Origin: Euphorbia lathyris
Lineage: Eukaryota > Streptophyta > Magnoliopsida > Malpighiales > Euphorbiaceae
Direction of reading: 5' to 3'
Length of the DNA: 64,000 bases
NCBI RefSeq assembly: GCF_963576675.1
Contig: NC_088918.1
Coordinates: 65,931,001 to 65,995,000, forward strand
The translations under genes were made by a program, and so were the position numbers. Below the pieces are notes generated by a model. The model made no database searches. It had not been told where the DNA came from and saw nothing but the letters and a program-made list of their open reading frames with translations. Shown here piece after piece: positions 14,201 to 24,671 of this stretch (the first letter of the stretch is position 1; every line of letters starts with the position of its first letter).

Positions 14201-17200
14201 GTATTTGAGGTTAGATTTGTTGTGAACAATAACACCCTGTATTATGTATCTAAAAGCAAATGAATGCCGTGTCATGCTTTTGCTTATGTACATTATTATT
14301 ATTACTACTATTATCATTATGATTTCAACAACTCTTTTAGCAATAAGCACATGTTTGCTTCCTGTTCAATATCAAGCACAAAGTGCCTTTATGTGTCACG
14401 TTAACTTTTTGTTGAAAGTCTATGCTCAATTTTCACCCTTCAAATGGTCATGACCTATGTTGCATGGAAACTCTTCGTCACTAGCGTTTCTGCGTTTCGT
14501 GTCCGTTTCCTGGCTATATTTTTATAGAAATTTTTCCCGTGTCTGTTTCCGTGTCAGTTTCCGTGCAACATAGGTCATTACCCTTAAGTTGGGATGAAAT
14601 TCTAGAGGTGCTTTTCACTTAATAAGTTCTCAGTTCAAGACATTACCAAATTTTTTGCTTTTGGTGTATCTGTAGAATGTGTATGTTTTCCTTGCTTGAC
14701 TTATTGATCAATTATCTTTATGATATTGATTTTGGTTGAATTTCAAACTTCTCTCTCACTTTTTGCCCAAGCTGAGTGCTGATTCAATCAAACTAAATCG
14801 ACTGCTTTTATGGATTCCCAAAAGGTCCGAACTCTAAAATTTGAGAATGTATATGACAATGTTTTGAAAATTCCAAGCATGTCAAGCATGGAATTTATAG
14901 ATGATTTTTGCAGAACTGTGAAATTTATTAGTTCCAAACAGATAGAAGGATGAGATTAGTATGTAATTTAGATGATTTTTGCAGAGCTGTGGGTCTGTTT
15001 CTTTGATTGCCCACCCCACCAGCGTTACAAATTGAGTTTTGAAAGAAAAAGGACAAATTGGACTATGAAAACACCAACATATTTAACAATTACAAGGATG
15101 AGATTACTGAGACTGCCATTCGGCTGGCTATACTTTTTGGTTTGCCATTATATCGACTGGGTTTAATGAATACTAATGATGTTAATTTTTGTGTAAAATT
15201 GCATGAATGGATTTGGTTGAGGACTTCTTTAAATTAGGGGATTGGAATTCTTTACGGGAATGCTTTCCCATAATTGTTGAATCAAAGAAGAGGTTAGTTT
15301 TCCTCTTTGCTTGGCACAGAGAGAGTTAGAACCTTGCTTCGAGTTGGTATTTTCTGTTTGCATTTGATCTTTTCATATTTACTAGGATGAGTTTTAACTA
15401 TTTTTTTGAACGGCTTGAATCATCCAATTTTTGGAATTGTCTCTATTTGATGAATTATAAGGTGAATGTTATATTGGTTATGAAAATACAGGTTGTACAT
15501 AGGGTAACAAATTTATGCCTTCGCAAAACCTATAAATAATCTTTCAGAATTGCTGCAGAGGCCTTTTTATGAACGATGGAAGATGCTTGAAAAAGAAGTT
15601 ATCGAACCTCGCAATTCTGAGCGGCATAATATATACCAGAGCAGGAATCCTTATTACAGATATGACTTGGAACCCTTCAGGGTATGTGATTGAAAACCCC
15701 AGTATGTTGTGTCTTTCCTGGTCCCTTGGTAGCTAACTCAGTTCTAGTAATGACCTGTTGGAAGTGTTTATCAGGTTAGGAGAAAAGATTTCTGGCCGCT
15801 TACTACTGTGACCAGGCTCTTGAAGGAGTTCATTCCAAAGCTCTCACACGACGCAGATGGCCTTATTTTTCAGGTGATTAGGATCACAGAGCACTATGAG
15901 TACCCTTCATGAGTAGAATTCTGATAATGTTTCAACTTATGAATTTTTTGCACTTGTTTCCAGTAAGATTATTTTGTCTACCCCTGAGATTTGACTATAA
16001 CTACAAGAGAGTCCCTGTATTTCTTAAAAGTGAATCATGATATCCTTGAGGTTTAACTTCTTTTTACTATAAAATACTTCTCAGAATTCTTTTATATTAT
16101 GGATATGTTATAATTTGATTCTAAGAATATAAGAATCTGGTAGCTGTATGATCAAACCGTAGGGAGTGTAGCAATCATTTTTGTTCCATAAACTAGCTAT
16201 GCACTGAATTTAACAATTCTGACAGCTTTTTTAACAAAAGAACTTAAACATCAAATGCAACTGAACTTAATAGCCATTACCCTTTCATTCTAGGAATACT
16301 AGGATCCTTGTTAATTTTGATCGCCAATCAGTGGTACGTATTAGTTTCCCTGATCGTTTAGGTGTCAAGGTCTTGCCATGGGGTTTACTTTTTATACATT
16401 CAGCTCTCTACTCGGTTTGATGGTTCTCTATGTGTTTTGTATTATAGATTGTCATTTACTGCTTGTGATCTTAGATTTTATTCTGTTTTTAAGGCATGAT
16501 GCAGTGATTATTCATTGTTCTGCATGCAGGGATGGGATGATCCCTATGTTACTCGCACCCATGAAGGCCTCCTGAAGTGGAAGTATGCTAATATGAATTC
16601 AGTTGATTTTCTATTTGAGGTTATTCGATCAACTTTACCTCTTTAACTTTTCTAATATCTTTTCCTATCTAGGCCCTTCCTTGTTAGCCTCAAATTTCAT
16701 TTAAATACTTCACCCTGATAGAATTGAACCTTTTGACAGGTGGATGCTGATGGTCGTCAGTTCTTGTATCTGTTTGAACGAGGAAAAAAGAAGCTGATGG
16801 AGGGGAATACAGTTGTTTTCAAAGGTTTATGTCAATTTCAGTTTCATACTTGGAAAGTTTGAACAATTTGCACGCCTATTGAGAATTTCGAATACGAACT
16901 TTTTACTCCTTGCAAACTATACTTCAAAGGAGGAAAATGTTTGTGGTTTTCAATTTGATCAGCTTCGCATGGTGCTCTTTTCTAGGTGTCGGTGATCATA
17001 CTGAAAGAATAGCATTTGGATTCAAAATAATGTAATTTGCAATTTGGATTATTCGTCACGGCAACCTCTCGTTAAGGAAAGTAATTGATTGGTATCAATT
17101 GCTTTCCATCTAACAGAGTTTCAATGGGCTAGAAATTTGCATCTAGTGATGTTATTAAGTATGTAGATTGTGTAGAATTATTAATTTCTTGGTTTACCAT

Positions 17201-17673
17201 ATTGTTTTGCTTTTATAAGTTGTTCTGTATGTTCTTGCTACTATGATGTGCTTCACTTAACCAAGTAGGATTTATTTTCTTGTCCTAATACCCACTCTCA
17301 TTATACTTGCAGATGATTCAGATCCCGCTTCATACTCAGGAAAAATCATAGAGTGTTCTTGGGATTCAGAGGAACAGGTTTGGGAATGTATGCGGATCAG
17401 GACAGATAAAAATACACCCAATGATTTTAACACCTACAGGAAGGTTGGTCTTGTCATTGTTTGTTTTAAATGTTTCTATCAGCTCATGAGCTGTGAACTA
17501 AATGAGATGCTTCCTGATTTATGCAGGTGATGCGAAGTATCAAGGACAACATCACAGAGGAGGTATTACTGAATGAGATCGGGGAGATTATTCGTCTCCC
17601 TATGTACGCAGATAGGATAAAAAATGATAGTAAGCCTCACCACCAGCATGCAAATTCTGGACGGCGCAGGTGA
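2267..17673 (+). CDS. mRNA-capping enzyme (RNA 5'-triphosphatase plus guanylyltransferase)
   Basis: Bifunctional nuclear enzyme that removes the gamma-phosphate of nascent mRNA and adds GMP to form the cap. I read 17 coding exons: 2267-2395, 7969-8107, 10105-10256, 10617-10700, 10787-10849, 11281-11409, 11500-11706, 12912-13031, 13285-13334, 13791-13953, 14072-14209, 15559-15681, 15775-15873, 16530-16619, 16740-16824, 17313-17443 and 17527-17673. All have GT-AG borders and consistent phases, giving 682 codons with no stop, near the size of plant homologues. The N-terminal phosphatase has HCTHGHNRTG (Cys207, Arg213). The guanylyltransferase has KADG (catalytic Lys374) and DGLIFQ (about 527-532), and the C-terminal OB-fold part follows. 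The start could also be the ATG at 2279, which has better context. Intron 1 is 5.6 kb and filled with insertions. The start of exon 4 is duplicated. Confidence 0.95.
2740..3714. other. Probable mitochondrial DNA insertion (NUMT), left part
   Basis: Inside coding intron 1 of the capping-enzyme gene, base composition changes abruptly from AT-rich intron to a mixed, GC-richer sequence without simple repeats, in the style of plant mitochondrial intergenic DNA. It contains no complete gene that I recognise. The same texture resumes after the pogo-type element at 4676, so the two parts look like one insertion split later. Mitochondrial origin is inferred from composition and style only. Confidence 0.5.
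3717..4673. mobile_element. Pogo/Emigrant-type DNA transposon, internally deleted
   Basis: Terminal inverted repeats are CAGTAAAACCTCTATAAATT at the left and its complement (ending ggttttactg) at the right, flanked by a TA duplication at 3715-3716 and 4674-4675. These ends match what I know of the Emigrant/Lemi1 group of plant pogo-like elements. At 957 bp it is far shorter than a full transposase-coding element. Subterminal sequence is rich in TAAATTAATAA repeats. A transposase remnant lies inside on the minus strand. Confidence 0.85.
3938..4288 (-). pseudogene. C-terminal remnant of a pogo/Tigger-type transposase
   Basis: An open reading frame of 116 codons inside the pogo-type element. 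It has an acidic, serine-rich middle and a lysine-rich end (LNFKKKQNTIDSYF) of the kind seen at the end of plant pogo/Tigger (CENP-B-related DDE) transposases. No DNA-binding or DDE catalytic part is present, so it cannot be a working transposase. The assignment rests on the tail plus the surrounding terminal repeats. Confidence 0.55.
4676..6570. other. Probable mitochondrial DNA insertion (NUMT), right part
   Basis: Continuation of the organelle-like sequence after the pogo-type element. Composition is mixed with few long A or T runs, unlike the AT-rich intron that resumes near 6570. Only short open frames occur (the longest is 68 codons at 5861-6067) and none resembles a known protein. Mitochondrial origin is inferred; a plastid origin seems less likely because no plastid gene is recognisable. 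Confidence 0.5.
9021..9246 (-). mobile_element. Au-family SINE in capping-enzyme intron 2
   Basis: Read on the minus strand, the element starts GAGGGCGAGCCTTGGCGCAACGG (A-box region, right end near 9210), has a tRNA-like B box GGGTTCGAGTC, and ends in CCGGGCCGCCCTTTT, the recognised Au SINE layout. A 20-base direct repeat (9001-9020 and 9247-9266, aacaaaaagaacttctaata) flanks it exactly. A run of about 30 A on the plus strand sits at the tRNA-like end, not at the usual 3' end. It is spliced out with the intron. Confidence 0.9.
10269..10660 (+). repeat. Two identical 196-bp tandem copies across an intron-exon border
   Basis: Bases 10269-10464 and 10465-10660 are identical as far as I can read. 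Each copy holds the 3' part of intron 3, the splice acceptor and the first 44 bases of exon 4 of the capping-enzyme gene. Copy 1 has acceptor 10420 and copy 2 has acceptor 10616. The four bases atac stand before copy 1 and end each copy, suggesting microhomology. Confidence 0.95.
10942..11105. mobile_element. Small MITE, degenerate copy, in capping-enzyme intron 5
   Basis: The left end CTATGTTGCA and right end TGCAACATAG form terminal inverted repeats around a purine-rich core with repeated ggaaac. The same ends occur in better condition at 14451-14577. It has no coding capacity. The family is not one I can name. Confidence 0.6.
14451..14577. mobile_element. Small MITE in capping-enzyme intron 11
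   Basis: A 127-bp element with terminal inverted repeats TGACCTATGTTGCA and TGCAACATAGGTCA. The inside repeats gtttccgtgtc-like words. It shares its ends with the copy at 10942-11105. Non-coding and removed by splicing. Confidence 0.7.
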
Positions 17674-19650
17674 TAAGAGTAACACTCTTGGCCGTTATTA
17701 TTTATTCGTTTTTCGCTGCTTTGGCCAAGATATGGCCCACCAAGTATGAAGTAGTTTTCAGAGGTTAGACAGATCAAGTCAGTGATAAAATTTTTGATGC
17801 TCATATGGATGGTTGAGTTGGAAGGTGGGTGAGAGCATAGGGTGATTGAGATGTTATGTAATTAGCTAGCTGCTATATAACCAACCCCATTGTGTGTACT
17901 TTGCTGGTGAGTTGTGTGATCCAGTTGGTACACCTGAAGTAGTTTTTTACATGAGATCCAAATATCATGTCTAAATGATAGTTGTTCAGATCAATAGAGA
18001 ATTAGGAATAGGATCCACCATGTATGTTATTATTATTTCCACCCCCTATTGGTAGTGATTTTACTAGTTTTTTCTTCTGTCAAGTCTTATCAAACGTGGA
18101 TAACGTCTTCCTTTTTTATTTATTTATTTATTTTCGCTATCGTTTTGGCAAGTTCCATTCCTTAATTCTGTCTACACAATTCCATCTTCATTCTGGTGTA
18201 TAGCGTTTCCAAGTTAATGGGTCTTTTTTTTCCTCTTTACATAGAATGACTTAGCAGATAGCATGATAATTAATTGTTTTGTTTCACCTCTTTTTATTTC
18301 CTGGCCAAAGCAATATTTCAAACTACTGAATGCCTTTGGTTTTGAAATGCCCGTTTGATGTTCAATTTTATGGGGTTTATATTAAGGACCGGGTCCTTGA
18401 TGTAAATTCCCCAATTTCAGGGTAAATTCTATAGATCAGTTCATAAATTATTAATTTCTGCTTAAAAATGCATTAACTTTGTAATTTTAATGCCAAGAAA
18501 TGCCATCGAAACTTTTATGGGTTTAAAATGTTTGAATCCCCACATTTTTGAAAAAATACTTGCAAGAAATAAATCCCAACGGTAATAGCATTAGGTTGGG
18601 TAGCCTCTTAAAAAGTATTGCAGTTTTGAACTTTAGAAATAATAAACTGCGACGTGTCTGTAATCCAGGTCTGTAGAAATATTTTACAGTTACATTCAGA
18701 TTTTTGTGTCTCATTTATCTCTCTTATTTATTCTTCAATCAACGGTTTAGCCCATCTAATTGCTTGCTAGACATGTAAATTTCAATGCGAACGGTTTAGT
18801 TCACCTAGTTGCAAGGCATGCAAATTTCAATGCTAATGATTTTGTTATTAGAATAATGCCTAGCTTACTGATGTAATTCATAAGGATTTGAATCTTTCAT
18901 TCTAATATGAATTTCTTTTCTCTATAAAAAAACAAAAATGAAAAGTATAAACATTAATAGCAACCGTGCATATAATAAGTTAACACTTATGCCCAGAAGA
19001 TAGGTTCAGTCTATTTTTCGGTAAAATAATCATTATTTTTCTATTTGTTTGATATTATTAAATCCAGAAGAAATTATGTTCTATTTATTAAATTAATTCA
19101 TTAATTGTAGAAAATATTACTTAATATTTGATGCTCTTAATATTCATGTACGGTGATAATGACAAAATATGTGTCAAGGAGATGAGACAAAAGACTTCTG
19201 CTACAATAAAAAATCTCTCATACACCTTATCCAGATAGAGGAATTCAGTACGTATTAAGGAATGTAGTAAGTTTTTTATCAAATAGAAAAAAGAAAAAAA
19301 ATTGACATTAGTGTACAAGAAAAGATTCCTATTCGACTAAAGCTATTAAAAATTTGACGAACAATCTCACCATGTCAACAATATTTTTAAAGTATCTCTT
19401 TCATCTTTATATGCATTTGGTTTTCTTTTTCTCCTCATCCTCTCTTTCTATCCTTTTTCCATTTCAATTCTTTTATGTTCTCATGCATCAACTAAGATTT
19501 TGTCTCTTCCTCTTTATCTCTTCTTTAAAGTTGAGGTCACGCATAAAAGATCAATATTGATTCAAAATCGGATTTAATATCGAATTAGATTTATAATTGT
19601 ATTATGTCATTATTTGGTTGACTCGAATTAATGAGATGACGTGGTAAATG

Positions 19651-19698
<48 letters not shown>

Positions 19699-19900
19699 AA
19701 ATTAATTTAAAATTACTTTTACGAATAGGAAATTATGATAATCAAATAAGTAAATTAGTTCTTAATATTTAAACAAAATGAATTATAATAAATAGGAAGT
19801 ATGTTTATATACTTTTTTTTCATTCTTTTAAGGTTTTTCATATATATTTTCTACGTATAAAGCATTAACGTCTAAAAACTAATTTGAAGTCTTATTGAAT
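17674..19900. other. 3' UTR of the capping-enzyme gene and AT-rich spacer
   Basis: The first few hundred bases after the stop are likely 3' UTR. The rest is AT-rich spacer with no gene or terminal repeats that I can support. An (AT)n microsatellite sits at 19654-19695. Confidence 0.5.
19654..19695. repeat. (AT)n microsatellite
   Basis: About 21 uninterrupted AT dinucleotides. Confidence 0.95.
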
Positions 19901-20669
19901 GGGGCATCGTTGGGTTCGGTAGAGGACACTCTGATACTTAAATCAGTAATGGTTCTGAGAATAAATTATAAGCACAAAAGTTGGGAATCAGAAAGTTTAC
20001 CTTGAATACTTCGGAGTGGGGATATTTATATTAGATTTTGTAACCATGGAAGTGGTAAATGGACAATCCTTCGTTTAGAGCCTTTAAGGAATCATTTAAT
20101 GCTACTGATTGTAATGGTTTCTTGGGAAACAGCTTAGTGACACAAAGGACGGATCTATCTTGGAATGCGTGTCCATTCCAGCTTGGCGGACTAGGTCCTT
20201 CATGGCATATAGCCTTCACAGAATGTACCCACGTGGCAAGGTCCTTTATGGCATATAGCTTCTGACATATGTCATTGCCTTGACTTGGCGGGTCTTATCC
20301 TGCGGCGGTGCTCAGTACTATTTGATCCTTTCATTTATGGGTTTTTATGGTTTCGTCTCAAGGATAATATTTGGATGCTATCAAAAGCCCCCCAAGTGTC
20401 AATGAGATGGGGACGTGTGGCAACATGGGGCACGAATCCCTAGGCCGTCATCTACCCTATAAAAGCAACTTTTTTCATTTTTATGGGTTTCATCTACTAT
20501 TCTTCCTGCTCTTTAGTTTACGTCTTTGTCTTCTTGTCTCAGACTTTTTGTTAACTCTTTCATCTTCCTGGGAATTCCTTTCCTCAATCAATCCTCAGGT
20601 CATTTTCATGTAGGTGTTCTTTTTGAGTTTATAACGTTCTTTACTTCATTTTCATATTCTTCTTTGACC

Positions 20670-21376
20670 ATGAGTTCCAGTTCTATTTCATATGAGAGGA
20701 CTTTAGGCCTCGATGAAACCCAAAGAACACAGGAGAAACTTTTGGTGCCTCTTCCTGTTTCAACTCCAGTTGTCACGGTGGAGGCACCAAATCCTTTGTC
20801 TAGGGAGGGGGGAAAAGCCAGTTCTTCGACCCCCAAGAAAAAAGGGGAAAAAGTCCCTAAGATGGAAATCACCCCATCTAGGGTAGGTTTTGGGGCTTTA
20901 GTTGCCCGAGAGCCTTGTATTCTTGGTTAGAGGCGGTTGAGTGCCTAGTTTCTGAACCCTATCACCTTCTGACTATACCCTCTAATGGATATTTTGCGGT
21001 TTATCAAAGCCATGTAGAGAGGGGATTTGAATTCCACGTTCCTGAGGTGATAGGCAGTGTCTTAGAATTCTCTGAGATACCAATATGTCAGCTTCATCCT
21101 AACGGGCGACTGGATCTCATTTGCAATTCGTACTTAGCGGCGAATCTAGGAATAATTCTAGCCTCATGGGTCTTCTGCTCTTTTCATACGCTAACTAAGC
21201 GTGGGGTGGAGGATCATATAACCTTCTCCAAGTTGAAAGGTTATTCGCCTTTCCATAGTAAAATGTCGAACTTCCACAACTGGGGAAGAAAATTCTTCTT
21301 CATCAAAGTGGCGGACGACATATCTTTAAGATTTCCAACGTCTTGGAATTACAATCCTAAAGAGCGGGCGAGTTGA
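20670..21376 (+). pseudogene. Broken 'putative gypsy-type transposon' ORF
   Basis: The ORF opens with a Ser-rich, low-complexity N-terminus (ATG at 20670), then shifts frame near 20915-20930. The second frame carries YFAVYQSHVERGFEFHVPE, QLHPNGRLDLI and a Trp-Phe-rich end, which fits the plant 'putative gypsy type transposon' domain (PF04195 style). A TATAAAAG at 20458 lies upstream. The frame ends at a stop at 21374. About 100 bases further, the downstream coding trace is cut by the copia element inserted at 21484, and sequence resumes after 33546. Non-functional. Confidence 0.6.
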
Positions 21377-21483
21377 GTTTTTATTCTGAACTCGACGGAA
21401 GAGGGCGTCGTGGAATTGTTAAGATCAGTTAACCCAAGTCATTGGGCATATGATCAAGATCTTGAATTCATGAGGGTGAGTAT

Positions 21484-22826
21484 TGTTGAAACGCCTTTCC
21501 ACATGATTTTGATTTGACAAAATTATTTAAGTAAAATTAAATATATTCTAAACACACTAAGTTTAAATGCTTTGAATTATTATACTAATGTGTTTGTTCA
21601 ATGTTGAGTTAAAATTATTTATAAGACATAAAGAGTAAAAGGCCAAAGCCCAATACGGAAGTCAAAGCCCAAGTCAAACAGATCAAGACAACTCGGCCCG
21701 CGTGTGCAAAACGCTGTCGTTATGATCAAAACGCAACTCAACAAGAGAAGGATCTAGAAGACCTTCGTTGAACAACTTCGGAGTGAAGCCGCTGAGTTGA
21801 ATCGACAAAGAGTATAAGACAGCAGCTGAGCAAGAGCAACTTCCAGACAAAGTAATTCCACTTTGGGTAAAGTTCAGAAGACACAGAACGCTGTCTAGTT
21901 GACCTTACCATAAATGGAGAGACATTCTGCCGAGCTGACTAAAAACTGCTCAACACTGACCGAGGACAGAAGATACTCAAATCTGATTGGCCGAGAGCTC
22001 TGAGCAAAACTGAGTGACAACGACAGGAAGCCATTTCCCTCCAACGGTTATTTCGAAATTCGAAATGACCGATGTCTCAGACGTCTCTATAAATAGAGCC
22101 CTTCAGTTGCTTCATCACACACAGAACTTGATCAAGCCATTACGCTGACCAAAATTCTACGCAAAGTTCTGCAAGAAAAAGCAAAGAAAATTCTTACACC
22201 AAATTTCATATCTTTCGTGTAAAAGTCTAGAGTGATTATTCAATCATCTATAGTGTCTTAGCAATTGTTGTTTAGGACAAATCGTTATCATTTCTAGAGA
22301 TTAGAAAGGAGAGGCTGAGTACTCGGTTATAGTACTCAGCGAGAGTTTAGGAGTGAGTAGAGGTATAGAGGAATGTACTCTTGTTATACTCAGCTTCTAA
22401 GTTGTAAAAGGTTTGATGCTCTACCGTTAAAGAGCTCAATAGAGAATTCGAAATCTCAGAACGTGTTCCGGGGACAGGACGTAGGCTTGGAGGCCGAACC
22501 TGGATAAATCTGCTGAGTAATATCTTTCTAACCTTAAACTCCTTAATATATATTGCTTGCTTAAACAAAACTGACCAAGTAAAGAACTCACGCTGAGTTG
22601 TGTGTATTGAGTATATGAGTTCAAGAATAGACTCAAAGTGCTATCTCCTGACTCAACGAAAGAAGCTGACTTAGTCACCAGTTGACTAAGCTAGTGTCTT
22701 ATTGACTCAGCGCGCTGTGTAATCCTTTTTCAAAGAAAAAGAAGTCAGCCTTAACGTACTTAAATTTTAAATAGTTCCTATCCCCCCCCCCTTGGAACTA
22801 ACTTGTTACGTTATAAGGGACCAACA
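21484..22826 (+). repeat. 5' LTR of the copia element
   Basis: 1343 bp, beginning TGTTGAAAC and ending ACCAACA. A TATAAATA at 22088-22095 is the likely promoter, with transcription probably starting about 30 bases later. A run of ten C near 22782-22791 is seven C in the 3' copy. Confidence 0.95.
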
Positions 22827-22828
22827 AG

Positions 22829-22840
22829 TGGTATCAGAGC
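22829..22840 (+). other. Primer-binding site of the copia element
   Basis: TGGTATCAGAGC two bases after the 5' LTR, complementary to the 3' end of initiator tRNA-Met as in most plant copia elements. Confidence 0.9.
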
Positions 22841-22888
22841 TTAAAAGCTCGCTGTAAAAGGTTTAACTACCTTGAGCTGATCCCCACT

Positions 22889-24670
22889 ATGGCTGAAAAC
22901 AGCACTCGGTTTCTCCCAGGAAACCAAACAACTCAGATCTTACCTGAGGGGCTATCCATTACTCGGCCTCCCCTATTCTTCGGGTCTAACTATACCTTCT
23001 GGAAGAATAGGATGAAAAACTTTATTCAGGCAACAAACATGAGTGCATCGCTTTCAATAGTCCAAGGCCCGTTTGTTCCTGTTGAAGTTGTGGCTGGCCA
23101 AACAGTTGTCAAAGCTGAGGCCAAATGGACAGAGGATGATCTCAAGAAGCTACAAAATCACGCTTCGGCTATAAATATGCTTCACTGTGCGCTTGATGCT
23201 GCAGAATATAATAAGATATCAGGTTGTGAGTCGGCGCAAGAGATCTGGAAGAAGCTGGAAGTCACCTACGAAGGAACCAACAAAGTAAAGGAGTCCAAGG
23301 TGAACCAGCAGATGAGACTATACGAGCTGTTCGAAATGAACGATGATGAAGGAATATCTGACATGAATGCAAGGTTTATAAACATCATCAATGAGCTCAA
23401 GAGACTTGGGAAGATCTTCACCGAGGAAGAATAAGTCAAGAAGATTCTTAGGAGTCTTCCTAAAAACTGGCAAGCAAAGAAGACTGCTGTTGAGGAAGCT
23501 CAAGACTTAACCACCTATAAATATGATGAACTCATCGGCTCACTGCTGACCCATGAGATCTCGATGAAGAATTTCGAGGTAAAGGAAAAGTCTGAAGACA
23601 AGAAGCAAAAGTCTCTTGTCATGAAAGCTGACTCCACTGATGGGAGCTCAACAGATGATGAGGAGATGGCTATGTTCACCAGGAAGATGAAAAGGCTGTT
23701 CAAAAAGAATGACAAATATTCTAAGAAGCCCTACAGAAAGTTTGATAAGTATAAAGTTGAGTCCAGCGACAGCAAATACAAGAAGGACAACTCAAAGGCC
23801 ATTACATGCTTTGAATGTCATCAAACTGGCCATATCAAGTCAAGCTGGCCCACGCTGAGGAAAGAAAGGAAGAACGGCAAAAAGGCAATGGTGGCAACAT
23901 GGAGCGACAGTGATGAGTCTTCATCATCAGAAGCTGATGCCACTGAGTCAGCAAAGATCTGTTTTATGGCTGACGAACTTGCTGAGCCGTGCGTCTCTGA
24001 GCATGCTGACCCCTCCATTGCATCTGACGATGAGGAGCAATCAAATGAGGTAATACCACTTCCCTAGCTTAGAAATGAAATGGTTAATACCCTGAGTGAC
24101 CTCTACACACTTGTCAAAAAGTGTAATAAGAAAATTAGAGCACTTAGCAGGCGATGTGACGAGGTTGAGGAGGTCAAACTGAGTGACCTTCGATATCTTC
24201 TTCAGGACAACTCAGATTTGCATAGTAACATTGGAATTATGCAAAAGTTTGTCTCTGAGGTCCAATCAGATTCCAAAAAACTGAGAAAGGACGTCACATC
24301 CATTCAGAACCATCTAAAGGTTCCAAACACAAGAAATATTCCTCTGAATGCTAAGTACCGGAGTACTGGTCAGCAGAGATGGAATCCCCGGCGGAATGTC
24401 CAGTGTGACTTCTGTGGGAAGAAAGGACACACCACAAAGGTGTGCTGGCACGCTCAGCACTGGGGTGCTGACCAGTCAGTAAGAAATCCTAAACGGAAGG
24501 TCAGCTGTGACTTCTGTGGAAAGAATGGTCATACTGTCCAAGTATGCCACCATAAAATAAAAATGATGCTTTACCTGTTGAACCTAACAAGCAAGGACCC
24601 AAAAAGAATTGGGTACCTAAAAGTAATTAGTTACATTGCAGGTAAGCCTGAGATGTGCCGAGAAGTAAAA
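22889..24670 (+). pseudogene. copia gag, interrupted by two in-frame stops
   Basis: Capsid-type protein of the retrotransposon. One reading frame runs from ATG 22889 to about 24670 but is broken by a TAA at 23432 and a TAG at 24065. The N-terminal part has the copia gag core (LFFGSNYTFWKNRM, EIWKKLEVTYEGTNKVKESK). The middle is Lys/Ser-rich, followed by CFECHQTGHIKSSW, a zinc knuckle whose last Cys is replaced by Trp. After the second stop come a coiled-coil-like stretch and two intact knuckles (CDFCGKKGHTTKVC and CDFCGKNGHTVQVC). A frameshift near 24670 separates it from pol. Confidence 0.9.
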
Positions 24671-24671
24671 A

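Noticed and set aside
20059..20265. 68-codon frame upstream of the gypsy-type ORF
   Set aside because: No family resemblance; it overlaps an opposite-strand frame of equal length and lies in likely LTR or leader sequence.
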